The translations under genes were made by a program, and so were the position numbers. The notes beneath the pieces are model-generated. The model did no database searches, was not told the DNA's origin, and saw nothing but the letters and a program-made list of their open reading frames with translations. DNA of 61,038 nt from CAG-791 sp002449595 (lineage in GTDB: Bacteria; Bacillota; Clostridia; Lachnospirales; Lachnospiraceae), in contig CAMNHV010000011.1 of NCBI GenBank assembly GCA_946539855.1, positions 1 through 61,038 of the forward strand, written 5' to 3'. Positions 25,639 to 35,603 of this stretch are shown piece by piece; the first letter of the stretch is position 1; each line of letters starts with the position of its first letter.

Positions 25639-27468
25639 TCATTCCTCCGGCAGGTCGATCTTGATATGAAGCTCGTCCAGCTGCGCCTGCGTCACCTCGG
25701 AAGGTGCGCCCATCAGGACGTCCTGGGCGTTCTTGTTCATCGGGAAAGGAATGATCTCGCGGATCGACTCCTCGCCGGCGAGCAGCATCACCATGCGGTC
25801 GATGCCGGGCGCGATGCCCGCGTGCGGCGGCGCGCCGTAGCAGAACGCGTTGTACATCGCCGGGAATTTCTTCTTCACGTCTTCTTCGCCGAGACGCACC
25901 ATCTCGAACGCCTTGATCATGATCTCCGGGTCGTGGTTTCTGACCGCGCCGGAGGAGAGCTCCACGCCGTTGCAGACGAGGTCGTACTGGTCCGCCGTGA
26001 TCGTGAGCGGATCGACCTCACCGCGCTCCGCGGCGAGCAGCACGTCGAGGCCGCCGGAAGGCATCGAGAAGGGATTGTGGCAGAACTCGAGCTCGCCGGA
26101 TTCCTCGCCGATCTCGTACATCGGGAAGTCGACGATCCAGCAGAACGCGTACTGTTCCTTGCCCATATGTCCGGGGACGGCCGCGCCGAGCGTCTTCACA
26201 AGGACGCCCGCGGTCTTCTGCGCCTGCTGAAGCGTGCCGCAGGAGAGGGCGACGAAGTCGCCGGCCTTCAGGCCGAGCGCCGCGATGACCGCCTCTTTGA
26301 CAGGGGCGACGAACTTAGCGATGCCGCCGACCGCTTCCATGTTCTCGTCGATGCGGAACCAGTAAGGCTTTGCGCCCGCCTGGACTTCGACGTCAGAGAG
26401 TGTCTTGTCGATGAATTTGCGCGTGCCCTCGAAGCCGGAGACGACGACTGCCTTGACCACGGTGTTCGTCTTTTCCGTGCCGGTCACGGTGCCGTCTTCC
26501 GCAGTGATATCACGTGTTGATGCAAACGGAGGGAAGCCGCAGTCGATGAGCACTTCCGTCGCGTCCTGCACCGTCAGGTCGATGCGCAGATCGGGCTTGT
26601 CGGTGCCGTACTTCTCCATCGCTTCCAGATAAGGAATGCGCATGAACGGCGCCGCAGAGGCGCGGTCATACTTGCCGTACTTCGCGAAGATCGGAGGCAG
26701 GACGTCCTCGAGGATCTCGAACACGTCTTCCTGCGACGCGAAGGCCATCTCCATGTCGAGCTGGTAGAACTCGCCCGGGCTTCTGTCGCCGCGCGCGTCC
26801 TCATCGCGGAAGCAGGGGGCGATCTGGAAGTAGCGGTCGATGCCGGAGACCATCAGCAGCTGCTTGAACTGCTGCGGTGCCTGCGGCAGCGCGTAGAACT
26901 TGCCGGGGTGCTTTCTGGCGGGGACCAGATAGTCGCGCGCGCCTTCGGGCGAAGAAGCCGTCAGGATCGGCGTCGTGATCTCCAGAAAATTATGCTCGAT
27001 CATCGCGCTGCGAATGGCGGCGATGACGTTGGAGCGAAGGATGATATTGTTTTTCAGCTCCGGGTTGCGCAGGTCGAGATAGCGGTACTTGAGCCGCGCC
27101 ATCTCGTCCGCCTCGCGGCTGCGGTTCACTTCGAACGGCAGCTCGTTGTAGATGCAGCGGCCGAGCACTTTGACGCTCTCCGGCACGATCTCGATCTCAC
27201 CGGTCGCCTGCTTCGGGTTCTTGCTGCTCCGCTCGCGGACGACGCCCGTGACCTGGATCGTGGATTCTTTGTTGATCGCGCGGAACTGCTGCATCATCTC
27301 CTCGGTCTCGGCGACGATCTGGGTCGTCCCGTAGAAGTCGCGCAGGACGATGAAGCCGAGATTTGCGGAGACGGCGCGCATGTTTTCCAGCCAGCCCGCG
27401 AGCGTGACCTGCTTTCCGGCGTCGGAAAGACGCAGTTCGCCGCAGGTGTGTGTGCGTGATTGCATCAT
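25639..27468 (-). CDS. aspS: aspartyl-tRNA synthetase
   Basis: A 609-residue class II synthetase of bacterial type: N-terminal OB anticodon-binding domain, then motif 2 with FRDEDARGDR, the bacterial GAD insertion, and motif 3 GIAPGIDRMVML. It charges tRNA-Asp. AGGAGGAAT lies 10 bases before two adjacent ATGs (27468, 27465). The frame is open to 27684, but that stretch is a shadow of the upstream gene. It follows the phosphopantetheinyl transferase gene by about 20 bases. Confidence 0.96.
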   Translation of the reverse strand: MMQSRTHTCGELRLSDAGKQVTLAGWLENMRAVSANLGFIVLRDFYGTTQIVAETEEMMQQFRAINKESTIQVTGVVRERSSKNPKQATGEIEIVPESVKVLGRCIYNELPFEVNRSREADEMARLKYRYLDLRNPELKNNIILRSNVIAAIRSAMIEHNFLEITTPILTASSPEGARDYLVPARKHPGKFYALPQAPQQFKQLLMVSGIDRYFQIAPCFRDEDARGDRSPGEFYQLDMEMAFASQEDVFEILEDVLPPIFAKYGKYDRASAAPFMRIPYLEAMEKYGTDKPDLRIDLTVQDATEVLIDCGFPPFASTRDITAEDGTVTGTEKTNTVVKAVVVSGFEGTRKFIDKTLSDVEVQAGAKPYWFRIDENMEAVGGIAKFVAPVKEAVIAALGLKAGDFVALSCGTLQQAQKTAGVLVKTLGAAVPGHMGKEQYAFCWIVDFPMYEIGEESGELEFCHNPFSMPSGGLDVLLAAERGEVDPLTITADQYDLVCNGVELSSGAVRNHDPEIMIKAFEMVRLGEEDVKKKFPAMYNAFCYGAPPHAGIAPGIDRMVMLLAGEESIREIIPFPMNKNAQDVLMGAPSEVTQAQLDELHIKIDLPEE

Positions 27469-27487
27469 AGGTGATATTCCTCCTGAA

Positions 27488-28177
27488 TTATGATCTGTCA
27501 GAACGTCCGGAGTCCGCGGCGCGCGTTCCCTGCTCTTCGGGGAAAAGCACCTCCTCCGGAACCAACACTGATTGTAACGATTTGACGGGAACGTTGCAAC
27601 AGACAGCCGCACTGCATTCTGAAGAAAAAAGTGCCGGCTCGCACAGAAACCCCACGGTTTGAGCTCTTGTGATCCGGTCGGCAATCGCTTTTCCGGAGAG
27701 AACGGAGAAGCTGTCCGTGCCGCCCTGCAGCCCTTCTCCAGTCATTTTGAGAAAAGCTTCTTTCACCGCCCAAACACGATTAAAGAGAGCGCGGCGTTCT
27801 TCGTCCGGCGCGGCCGCAAGCACTTCATATTCTTCCTGTGTGAAAAAGCGCTTCGCGATATTCAGGCAGCTCTCCGGGATCCTCCGGAGCTCCTGGATGT
27901 CGAGACCGATGGAGAGAGTGCGGGACGGATCCCGCGCGAAAGCGATCGCGACGTGCGTCCCGGAGTGGGAGATCGAAAACCGGAAGGACTGATCCTCCGG
28001 AAAGTACGGCTTGCCGTGCGGCTTAGTCGCGGCTTCGGGAAGCTGAGCCCCCGGCCGCGATTCGCAGTAACAATATAGAAGAAGCGCGTCCCGGACCTTC
28101 CGGATCTCAGCCGCCTGCGGCGCGCCGTCTTCCGGCAGCCGGGCGGCGTACACCTTCAAGTCTGCCGTGTCATTCAT
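27488..28177 (-). CDS. Sfp-type 4'-phosphopantetheinyl transferase
   Basis: A 229-residue enzyme with KPHGKP (52-57), FSISHSG (67-73), GLDIQ (91-95) and WAVKEAFLK (136-144), the full set of Sfp motifs including the magnesium-binding acids. It moves phosphopantetheine from CoA to a carrier-protein serine. The start overlaps the CNNM gene by 8 bases and AAGGACAG serves as ribosome binding site. No carrier protein, NRPS or PKS gene is in the window, so its target lies elsewhere. Confidence 0.9.
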   Translation of the reverse strand: MNDTADLKVYAARLPEDGAPQAAEIRKVRDALLLYCYCESRPGAQLPEAATKPHGKPYFPEDQSFRFSISHSGTHVAIAFARDPSRTLSIGLDIQELRRIPESCLNIAKRFFTQEEYEVLAAAPDEERRALFNRVWAVKEAFLKMTGEGLQGGTDSFSVLSGKAIADRITRAQTVGFLCEPALFSSECSAAVCCNVPVKSLQSVLVPEEVLFPEEQGTRAADSGRSDRS

Positions 28178-29468
28178 TGCTGTCCTTTTCCGCCTCTTCC
28201 TCCTCCTCGAGCTTCGGCGCCTCGCGGAAGCGGATCAGGACCTTCACGATGCGGTTGTCGCGAATGCCCTTTGCCTGCAGGCTCGTCCCCGAGGGCAGCG
28301 TCACGACTTCGTCGTTTCTCGGCAGGCGGTCGAGCTGCTCGATGATGAGGCCGCCGATCGAGTCGTAGTCCTCCGAGTCGAAGTCGCTCCCGATCGCCTC
28401 GTTGATGTCGTCCAGCTTCATCGATCCCTCGACGAGGTAGGTGCAGTCGTCGTACTTGCGGATCTGCTGCTTTTCGCCCTCGTCGTACTCGTCGCGGATC
28501 TCGCCGACCAGCTCCTCGACGATGTCCTCCAGCGTGATCATGCCGATGGTGTCGCCGAATTCGCTCAGGACAAAGGCGACGCCCTGCGACTTCTTCTGCA
28601 TCTCGCGCAGGAGGTCCGCCGTCCGCTTGTACTCATAGGTGTAGAAGGCGGGGCGAAGGAGCGAGCGCAGCCGGAAGGACGACGCGCCGTCCACGAGAAT
28701 GAAATCCTTGATGTTGATGATGCCCACGATGTTGCCGGGATCCTTTTCATAGACCGGAATGCGCGTGAACATATCCTGCCGGAACGTGGCGAGGACGTCC
28801 TCGTAGGAGTCGTCGATGTCGACGCAGGTCATGTCGATGCGCGGGATCATGATGTCCTTGGCGACGGTGTCCCCGAAGTCGAGGACGTTGTAGATCATCT
28901 TCTTGCCGTCGCTCTCGATGAGGCCCTCCTCGCGGCCGGCCTCCACGTAGCTGCGCAGCTCGCTCTCTGTGATGCGCTGGCGGGCGTCCGTGTCGACGCC
29001 GAGCAGCTTCATGATCCCCGCGGACAGCTTGTCCACGAGGAAGATGACCGGCGTGAGCACGGTCATGAGGAAGGAGAACACAGGCGCGGCCTTCATCGAT
29101 CTGTCCAGCGCGCGGAGCATCGAGATGTTCTTCGGCGTGATCTCGCCGAAGAGAAGGACCGCGACGGTCAGGAGGATCGTCGCGATGCTGACGAAGCCCG
29201 AGCCAAAATAGCGGATGACGAACGAAGTCGCGAGCGCCGAGGCCGAGATGTTCACCACGTTGTTGCAGATGAGGATCGTGGAGAGAAGCTTCCCGTAGTG
29301 GGAGATGACCTTCAGGACAAGCGCGGCGCGGCTGTCCCCCTCGTCCGCCATGGTCTGCAGCGTCACTCTGTTGACGGTGCTGAATGCGGTCTCCGCGGAT
29401 GAAAAATAGCCGGAGAGGGCGACGAGGCCGATCAGAATTATGATTTCGACAAGTGCGTGTATTGTCAA
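28170..29468 (-). CDS. CNNM/TlyC-type membrane protein with CBS domains
   Basis: A 432-residue protein: DUF21 membrane domain with about four segments (1-~180), a CBS pair (about 200-330; RIPVYEKDPGNIVGII) and a C-terminal CorC_HlyC domain (about 345-420). The family is annotated as hemolysin C but is now linked to magnesium or divalent cation efflux. Start is TTG at 29468, well spaced from AAGGAG. First gene of a minus-strand unit with the PPTase and aspS. Confidence 0.9.
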   Translation of the reverse strand: MTIHALVEIIILIGLVALSGYFSSAETAFSTVNRVTLQTMADEGDSRAALVLKVISHYGKLLSTILICNNVVNISASALATSFVIRYFGSGFVSIATILLTVAVLLFGEITPKNISMLRALDRSMKAAPVFSFLMTVLTPVIFLVDKLSAGIMKLLGVDTDARQRITESELRSYVEAGREEGLIESDGKKMIYNVLDFGDTVAKDIMIPRIDMTCVDIDDSYEDVLATFRQDMFTRIPVYEKDPGNIVGIINIKDFILVDGASSFRLRSLLRPAFYTYEYKRTADLLREMQKKSQGVAFVLSEFGDTIGMITLEDIVEELVGEIRDEYDEGEKQQIRKYDDCTYLVEGSMKLDDINEAIGSDFDSEDYDSIGGLIIEQLDRLPRNDEVVTLPSGTSLQAKGIRDNRIVKVLIRFREAPKLEEEEEAEKDSNE

Positions 29469-29533
29469 TGAAAACTCCTTATTTTTCGGTATTTTTGCGT
29501 TTGAATCAGATTATACTATGATTCCGCAAACTG

Positions 29534-29542
29534 TGATATAAT
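29534..29542 (+). promoter_or_regulatory. candidate extended -10 promoter of secDF
   Basis: TGATATAAT (TGn plus TATAAT at 29537-29542) lies about 110 bases before the secDF start; no convincing -35. On the minus strand a TATAAT (29511-29516) faces the opposite gene, so two -10 boxes lie back to back. Confidence 0.4.
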
Positions 29543-29653
29543 TTTCATTTGTGCGGAGCATGCGGAGGACCGGTTTTTCAAGCCGCAGCCGCCTGTGACG
29601 CATGGCGTTCCGGATTCGGGAGCGCCGGAAAGATATCTATCTTGGAGGTCACC

Positions 29654-32041
29654 ATGAAAAAACAAAGTGCGGCAATCGCCGCGGTCCTGATGGCGGCGGT
29701 CATCGGTGTGTTCGGCTTTTTTGCCGGAAAGTTTCTGACAGAAGACCTGACGGATCCGAATACGCAGCACATCAAGCTGGGTCTTGACCTGGCCGGCGGC
29801 GTCAGCATCACGTACAAGGTCGCGGGCGATCAGACGCCGACCGAAGAAGACTTCGCGGACACGCAGCAGAAGCTCCAGATGCGCGCGGAGACCTACAGCA
29901 CGGAGGCGCAGGTCTACCGTGAAGGCACGGACCGCATCAGCATCGAGATCCCCGGCGAGAACGACGCGGACAAGGTCCTGGCGGATCTGGGCAGCCCGGG
30001 ATCCCTCTATTTCCTTTCGGAAAAGGATTCTGAAGGCAACGACAACTATTCCTATTTTATGTCGCAGGACGGCGGCGTCGTGATGGGCATCACGAAGACC
30101 ATCGAAGAGCTGGAGAAGGACGGATGCGTCCTGCTCAGCGGCTCGGACGTCCTCGACGCAAAGGCCGGCTACCAGCAGGACAGCCTCGGCAACAACCAGC
30201 CGGTGGTCAGACTTGACTTCACGCCCGAAGGCACGAAGAAATTCGCGGACGCGACGACCAAGGCGTTCCAGAACGGCGAGACGATCGCGATCTACTACGA
30301 CGGCCAGATCATCAGCGCTCCCAGCGTAAAGGCGGCCATCACGACCGGCAGCGCGATCATCGAGGGCATGGGCACCGTGGAAGCCGCGGAGAACCTCGCG
30401 GCCATGATCCGCATCGGCGGCCTGAAGGTCCAGCTTGAAGAGCTGAGATCCAACGTCGTCGGCGCACAGCTCGGCCAGAACGCGATCTCCAGCAGCCTGA
30501 AGGCCGGCGCCATCGGTTTTGCGCTCGTCGCGATCTTCATGATCGCGGTCTATCTGCTGCCCGGCTTCGCGGCGGTCCTGGCACTCATCCTCTACGTCTC
30601 GATGATCTTCCTGGTACTCGCCGGGTTTGACATCACGCTGACGCTTCCCGGTATCGCGGGTATCCTGCTCTCCGTCGGTATGGCGGTCGACGCGAACGTC
30701 ATCATCTTCGCCCGCATCCGCGAGGAGCTCCGCAACGGAACCTCCGTCAAGAGCGCGATCCGCAGCGGTTATGGAAAAGCACTTTCCTCCATCATCGACG
30801 GCAACGTCACGACGCTGATCGCAGCCGTCGTGCTCGGCTTCCTCGGAACCGGCTCTGTCCGCGGCTTCGCGATCACTCTTGGCCTCGGCATCGTCCTGTC
30901 CATGTTCACGGCGCTGTTCGTCACGCGCTTCATCATGAACATCTTCTACGGACTGGGCTTCCAGGACAAGAAGTTCTACGGCCTCGGCAAAGACACGAAG
31001 ACGATCGACTTCGTCGGCAACAGGAAAAAGTACTTTGCCATCTCTGCAGCAGTCATTCTCGCGGGCTTCATCGCGATGGGCGTCTTCGCCTCCCGCACCG
31101 GCTCGCCGTTAAATTTCAGCCTTGACTTCGTCGGCGGAACGTCCACGACAGTGACGTTTGGTGAGACCATGACGCTCGACGAGATCGATGAAAAGGTCGT
31201 TCCCGTGTTCGAGGGCGTCACCGGCGACGCGAACGTCCAGGTCCAGCAGATCAAGGACAGCACCGGCGCGGTGACTTCCGAAGTCGTCTTCAAAACGAGA
31301 ACGCTGAGTCAGGAAGAGAGAGAAGACCTCAACAACAAACTGGCGGACCAGTTCGGCGTGGAGAAGAGCACGATCCTCACCGAGACCATCAGCTCGACCA
31401 TCAGCTCGGAGATGCGCAGCGACGCCATCGTCGCGGTCCTGATCGCGCTGGCCTGCATGCTCGTCTATATCTGGTTCCGGTTCAAGGACATCCGCTTCGG
31501 CGCATCCTCCGTCGCGGCACTTGTGCATGACGTCCTCGTCGTGCTCGCCTGCTACGCGATCGTGAGAGTTCCGGTCGGCGGCACGTTCATCGCCTGCATG
31601 CTCACGATCGTCGGCTACTCCATCAACGCGACGATCGTCATCTTCGACAGAATGCGCGAGAACCTCGGCGGCAGGAGAAAAGCGGATCTGCGGGCCCTCG
31701 TCAACACGAGCGTGACGCAGACGCTGTCACGAAGCCTGTTCACTTCGCTGACCACCTTCTTCATGGTGCTCACGCAGTACATCTTCGGCGTCTCCTCGAT
31801 CCGCGAGTTCGCGCTTCCGATCATGGTCGGTATCATCAGCGGCGCGTTCTCCTCGATCTGCATCGCGGGTCCGCTCTGGTATATGCTCCGCTCGAAGAGC
31901 GGCGGTGACGGCCAGATCCTCGGCAGCGAGTACAAGGCGCCGGAAGAAGAGCCTGACCTCTCCGAGATGACGAAGGAAGAGCGCAAGGCTTACGAAAAGG
32001 AAAAGATCGCTAAGAAAAACAGAGCAAAGGTGACGCTTTAA
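29654..32041 (+). CDS. secDF: fused protein translocase subunit SecDF
   Basis: A 795-residue fusion. The SecD half has an N-terminal membrane anchor, LGLDLAGGVSI, a large external domain and a six-segment core with AVDANVIIFARI. The SecF half begins at about 455 with LDFVGGTS and contains YSINATIVIFDRMREN. It uses ion motive force to help Sec-dependent export. GGAGGT precedes ATG 29654; the open frame extends 35 codons upstream without support. Its stop overlaps the recJ start (TAATG). Confidence 0.95.
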   Translation: MKKQSAAIAAVLMAAVIGVFGFFAGKFLTEDLTDPNTQHIKLGLDLAGGVSITYKVAGDQTPTEEDFADTQQKLQMRAETYSTEAQVYREGTDRISIEIPGENDADKVLADLGSPGSLYFLSEKDSEGNDNYSYFMSQDGGVVMGITKTIEELEKDGCVLLSGSDVLDAKAGYQQDSLGNNQPVVRLDFTPEGTKKFADATTKAFQNGETIAIYYDGQIISAPSVKAAITTGSAIIEGMGTVEAAENLAAMIRIGGLKVQLEELRSNVVGAQLGQNAISSSLKAGAIGFALVAIFMIAVYLLPGFAAVLALILYVSMIFLVLAGFDITLTLPGIAGILLSVGMAVDANVIIFARIREELRNGTSVKSAIRSGYGKALSSIIDGNVTTLIAAVVLGFLGTGSVRGFAITLGLGIVLSMFTALFVTRFIMNIFYGLGFQDKKFYGLGKDTKTIDFVGNRKKYFAISAAVILAGFIAMGVFASRTGSPLNFSLDFVGGTSTTVTFGETMTLDEIDEKVVPVFEGVTGDANVQVQQIKDSTGAVTSEVVFKTRTLSQEEREDLNNKLADQFGVEKSTILTETISSTISSEMRSDAIVAVLIALACMLVYIWFRFKDIRFGASSVAALVHDVLVVLACYAIVRVPVGGTFIACMLTIVGYSINATIVIFDRMRENLGGRRKADLRALVNTSVTQTLSRSLFTSLTTFFMVLTQYIFGVSSIREFALPIMVGIISGAFSSICIAGPLWYMLRSKSGGDGQILGSEYKAPEEEPDLSEMTKEERKAYEKEKIAKKNRAKVTL

Positions 32042-33774
32042 TGGCAAAGTGGCTTGTCGCTAACAAGAGAGCCGACTTCCAGACAATAGCGCAGCAGTAC
32101 GGGATCTCCCCGGTTCTCGCAAGACTCATCCGGAACCGGGGGATCACGGATGAAAACGGGATCGCGGAGTATCTGCACGGAGACATGCGGACGCTTCGCG
32201 ATCCGTTTTTGCTGACGGATATGGAAAAGGCGGCTGATATCGTATCGGAGACGATCCGGCGGGGCGGAAAGATCCGCATCGTCGGGGACTACGACGTCGA
32301 CGGGATCTGCTCGGCCCACATTTTGCGGACCGCTTTTGCGACGCTCGGCGCGGACGCCGACGCCGTGCTGCCGGACCGCGTGAAGGACGGCTACGGTATG
32401 AACGTGCGCATCGTCGAGGAGGCGCAGCGGGACGGGCGGGACACGCTCGTCACCTGCGACAACGGGATCGCGGCGATGGAGGCGGTCACGCGGGCGAAGG
32501 AGCTCGGGATGACGGTCGTCGTCACGGATCACCACGAAGTCCCGTTTGAAATGGGAACGGATGGAGAGAGAAGACTGATCCTGCCGCCGGCCGACGCGGT
32601 GGTCGACCCGCAGCGGGACAGCGGGGAAGAAGCCGAAAAGGACCAGGTCATCTGCGGCGCCGTCGTCGCGTTCAAACTCGCGCAGGCGGTCTTCGCGCGC
32701 ATGGGACAGTCCTTTTCACATACACAGGAAGAGCTCCTTCCGATGTGCGCCCTCGCGACGGTCTGCGACGTCATGCCGCTGAGCGGCCAGAACCGCGTCA
32801 TCGTCCGCGAAGGGCTCGCCCGGATGCAGTCCTGTGAGAACACAGGCCTCCGCGCGCTCCTTCAGGTGACGGGGCTCGCCGGGGCGCAGATCACCTGCTT
32901 CCACGCGGGCTTTGTCCTCGGTCCCTGCCTGAACGCGTCGGGCAGGCTCACCTCGGCCCAGATGGCGCTCTCGCTCTTTGGAGAAAAGGATGAATCGCGC
33001 GCCCTCCAGGCAGCGCAGGAGTTAAAAGATCTGAATGACAGCCGCAAGAGCATGACGCAGCGCGGCGTGGAACAGGCGGTGCTGGAGATCCCGCGGCAGT
33101 GCCCGGAAGGCGGCGCGGACCGCATCCTTGTGCTCGTTCTGGAAGACGTGCACGAGTCCATCGCCGGCATCATTGCGGGAAAGATCCGCGAGAGGACGGG
33201 GCGGCCGTCCTTTGTCCTGACAAGGACGGGCGAGGGGATGCTCAAGGGCTCCGGCCGCTCGACCGAAAACTACGACATGTACGAGGGAATGAGCGCCTGC
33301 GGCGACCTGCTCGTGAAGTTCGGCGGCCACAAGATGGCGGGCGGCCTGACGATGCGGCCGGAAAATCTCGAGGAGTTCCGGCGGCGGATCAACGAGCTGT
33401 GCCCGCTGCCCGCGGAGGAGCTCGCGGATGCGGTGCACATCGACATGGAACTGCCGCCGTCGCTGCTCACGATGGACACGGTGAGATCCTTTTCCCTGCT
33501 TGAGCCCTGCGGCAAAGGGAACCCGGAGCCGCTGTTCGTGACGAGGGACCTCATTTTGTACTCCCGGCGCGTCATGGGAAAGAACCGGAACGTGATCCGC
33601 TTCACGGGGAAGGACCAGAACGGCGCGGCGGCCGATTTCATCTGGTTCGGGGACGAGGAGACCTGCCCCGTGCGGGAGGTGCCGGCGAAGTGCGCGGCGG
33701 TCTACAGCGCGGATATCAATGAGTGGAACGGGAGGTCGTCGCTGCAGTATGTGCTGAAAGACTTCCGGTTCTGA
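32041..33774 (+). CDS. recJ: single-stranded-DNA-specific exonuclease
   Basis: A 577-residue DHH-family nuclease with VGDYDVDG (Asp83, 85, 87), TDHHE, and the DHHA1 region KFGGHKMAGGLTM, followed by the OB domain. It degrades single-stranded DNA 5' to 3' in recombination and repair. The ATG overlaps the secDF stop by one base, so the two are coupled. The secDF-recJ neighbourhood is common in Firmicutes. Confidence 0.95.
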   Translation: MAKWLVANKRADFQTIAQQYGISPVLARLIRNRGITDENGIAEYLHGDMRTLRDPFLLTDMEKAADIVSETIRRGGKIRIVGDYDVDGICSAHILRTAFATLGADADAVLPDRVKDGYGMNVRIVEEAQRDGRDTLVTCDNGIAAMEAVTRAKELGMTVVVTDHHEVPFEMGTDGERRLILPPADAVVDPQRDSGEEAEKDQVICGAVVAFKLAQAVFARMGQSFSHTQEELLPMCALATVCDVMPLSGQNRVIVREGLARMQSCENTGLRALLQVTGLAGAQITCFHAGFVLGPCLNASGRLTSAQMALSLFGEKDESRALQAAQELKDLNDSRKSMTQRGVEQAVLEIPRQCPEGGADRILVLVLEDVHESIAGIIAGKIRERTGRPSFVLTRTGEGMLKGSGRSTENYDMYEGMSACGDLLVKFGGHKMAGGLTMRPENLEEFRRRINELCPLPAEELADAVHIDMELPPSLLTMDTVRSFSLLEPCGKGNPEPLFVTRDLILYSRRVMGKNRNVIRFTGKDQNGAAADFIWFGDEETCPVREVPAKCAAVYSADINEWNGRSSLQYVLKDFRF

Positions 33775-33840
33775 GGACTCTGATATTCAGTTTATTTTTT
33801 ATTTAGAATTTTAAGAAATTCATTAGAACACGGACATACT

Positions 33841-33957
33841 TTGCACATAATTGTCTTTTATACTGATCTCAGATAGTTGATCAGGACACTATCTCCCCCC
33901 TCAATATGAAGTTATCAGAGGCCTCCGGAAGCATTGCCCTCCGGAGGCCTTTGGTCT
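33841..33957 (+). ncRNA. candidate small RNA between recJ and murE
   Basis: In a 281-base spacer: -10-like TATACT (33859-33864), then hairpin AGATAGT/ACTATCT (33871-33877 and 33888-33894), then an unpaired CCCCCC tract, then a strong hairpin AGGCCTCCGG/CCGGAGGCCT (33919-33928 and 33941-33950) with TTTGGTCTT. The promoter is weak. The layout resembles Firmicute small RNAs that use a C-rich stretch to pair with ribosome binding sites; that is inference. Confidence 0.4.
33919..33957 (+). terminator. terminator downstream of recJ
   Basis: Perfect 10-bp stem AGGCCTCCGG/CCGGAGGCCT followed by TTTGGTCTT. It ends secDF-recJ and/or the small RNA candidate. Confidence 0.8.
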
Positions 33958-34055
33958 TATCTGGATAACCCTCCCTGAAGATGATAGAATGGGATAGCGG
34001 CCAGACGGCCGCAGAATTAATAAAATATCTGCTTCAATAAAGGAAGAATTTAAGC

Positions 34056-35603
34056 ATGAAACTGGGGAAACTGCTTCAGAAACTGGATTATCATTTCGAG
34101 GACATGCAGGGCGGCATCGTCACGGATCCCGCGGTGCGGGCTGCGCTTCTGGACCGCGAGATCACGGATATCACAAACGACTCGAGAAAGGTCAGCGAAG
34201 GCGGCCTGTTCTTCTGCATCGTCGGCGCGAACAGCGACGGACATGACTTTGCGCGGGCTTCGCTCGGCAGCGGCGCGGGCGCGATCGTCATCCAGCACGA
34301 CGTGAACCTCGCGGGACTCGACTTCCCGCTGGACGACCCCGCAGCCTGCCCGGCGATCATCCGCGTCACGGACACGAGATACGCGATGGCGTTCATCGCG
34401 GCCGCCTGGTACGGCGATCCCGCGAAGGAGATGAAGATCATCGGCATCACCGGCACGAAGGGCAAGACGACCACGACCTACATGATCCGCTCGATCCTCG
34501 AGAATGCAGGGATCCCGACCGGCCTCATCGGCACGATCGAGATCGCGTATGCGGACAAGAGGATCCCCGCCGGCAACACGACGCCGGAGTCGGTCGTTCT
34601 GCAGAAGACGTTCCGCGACATGGCGGACGCCGGCATGAAGGCGGTCGTCATGGAGGTCTCGTCCCAGGCGCTGATGCTGCACCGGACGCAGGGCTTCCTG
34701 TTTGATATCGGCATCTTTACGAATATCTCGCCGGACCACATCGGGCCGAACGAGCACCGGGACTTCGAGGATTATCTGAGCTGCAAGGGCCTGCTCTTCA
34801 AGCAGTGCAGGGTCGGCATCCTGAACGGCGACGACCCGAACACGCAGGCCGTGCTCGACGGGCACACCTGCAGCGTTGAGACCTTCGGCCTCAGCAAAGA
34901 CAACGACCTCTACGCGGATGACCTGAAGCTCATCCACGAGCCTGGAGAGCTTGGGATATCCTTTTCCACGCACGGACTGATCGAGATGCCGGTGCAGGTG
35001 CATCTCCCGGGACAGTTCTCCGTCTACAACGCGCTGTCCGCGATCGCCGTCTGCCGCCACTTCGGCGTCGGCGAGGAGATGATCAAAGACGCGTTAAAGA
35101 AGATCGCGGTCCGCGGACGCATCGAGATGGTGCCGGTCCCGGGCGGCTACACGCTGCTCATCGACTACGCGCACAACGCGGTCGCGCTCGAGAGCATCCT
35201 CACGACGCTGCGCGCGTATGAGCCAAGCCGCCTGATCTGCCTGTTCGGCTGCGGCGGCAATCGCTCGAAGCTGCGGCGCTACGAGATGGGAGAAGTCAGC
35301 GGCAAGTTCGCTGACCTGACCGTTATCACCTCGGATAATCCGCGCTTTGAAGATCCGCTCGCGATCATGGAAGACATCAAGACCGGCATCGCGAAGACGG
35401 ACGGACAGCACGTCGACATTCCGGATAGGAAGGAAGCGATCCGGTTCGCGATGCATGAGGCCAGGCCCGGGGACATCGTCGTCCTCGCGGGCAAGGGCCA
35501 TGAGGACTACCAGGAGATCTGCGGCGTCAAGCACCCGATGGACGAGCGCGTCCTGATCGCCGAGATCCTCAAAGAGGACGCAGAAGCGAAAGGCACAGAG
35601 TGA
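34056..35603 (+). CDS. murE: UDP-MurNAc-tripeptide synthetase (meso-DAP adding)
   Basis: A 515-residue Mur ligase with ATP motif GITGTKGKTTTTY (about 130) and DNPR at about residues 427-430. DNPR recognises meso-diaminopimelate, in contrast to the lysine-adding form, so the wall peptide should carry meso-DAP. It adds the third residue of the stem peptide in the cytoplasm. Its stop overlaps the priA GTG start. Confidence 0.95.
   Translation: MKLGKLLQKLDYHFEDMQGGIVTDPAVRAALLDREITDITNDSRKVSEGGLFFCIVGANSDGHDFARASLGSGAGAIVIQHDVNLAGLDFPLDDPAACPAIIRVTDTRYAMAFIAAAWYGDPAKEMKIIGITGTKGKTTTTYMIRSILENAGIPTGLIGTIEIAYADKRIPAGNTTPESVVLQKTFRDMADAGMKAVVMEVSSQALMLHRTQGFLFDIGIFTNISPDHIGPNEHRDFEDYLSCKGLLFKQCRVGILNGDDPNTQAVLDGHTCSVETFGLSKDNDLYADDLKLIHEPGELGISFSTHGLIEMPVQVHLPGQFSVYNALSAIAVCRHFGVGEEMIKDALKKIAVRGRIEMVPVPGGYTLLIDYAHNAVALESILTTLRAYEPSRLICLFGCGGNRSKLRRYEMGEVSGKFADLTVITSDNPRFEDPLAIMEDIKTGIAKTDGQHVDIPDRKEAIRFAMHEARPGDIVVLAGKGHEDYQEICGVKHPMDERVLIAEILKEDAEAKGTE

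Noticed and set aside
27469..27490. T-box leader for aspS
   Set aside because: Only about 20 bases separate it from the preceding gene; no room for a T-box.
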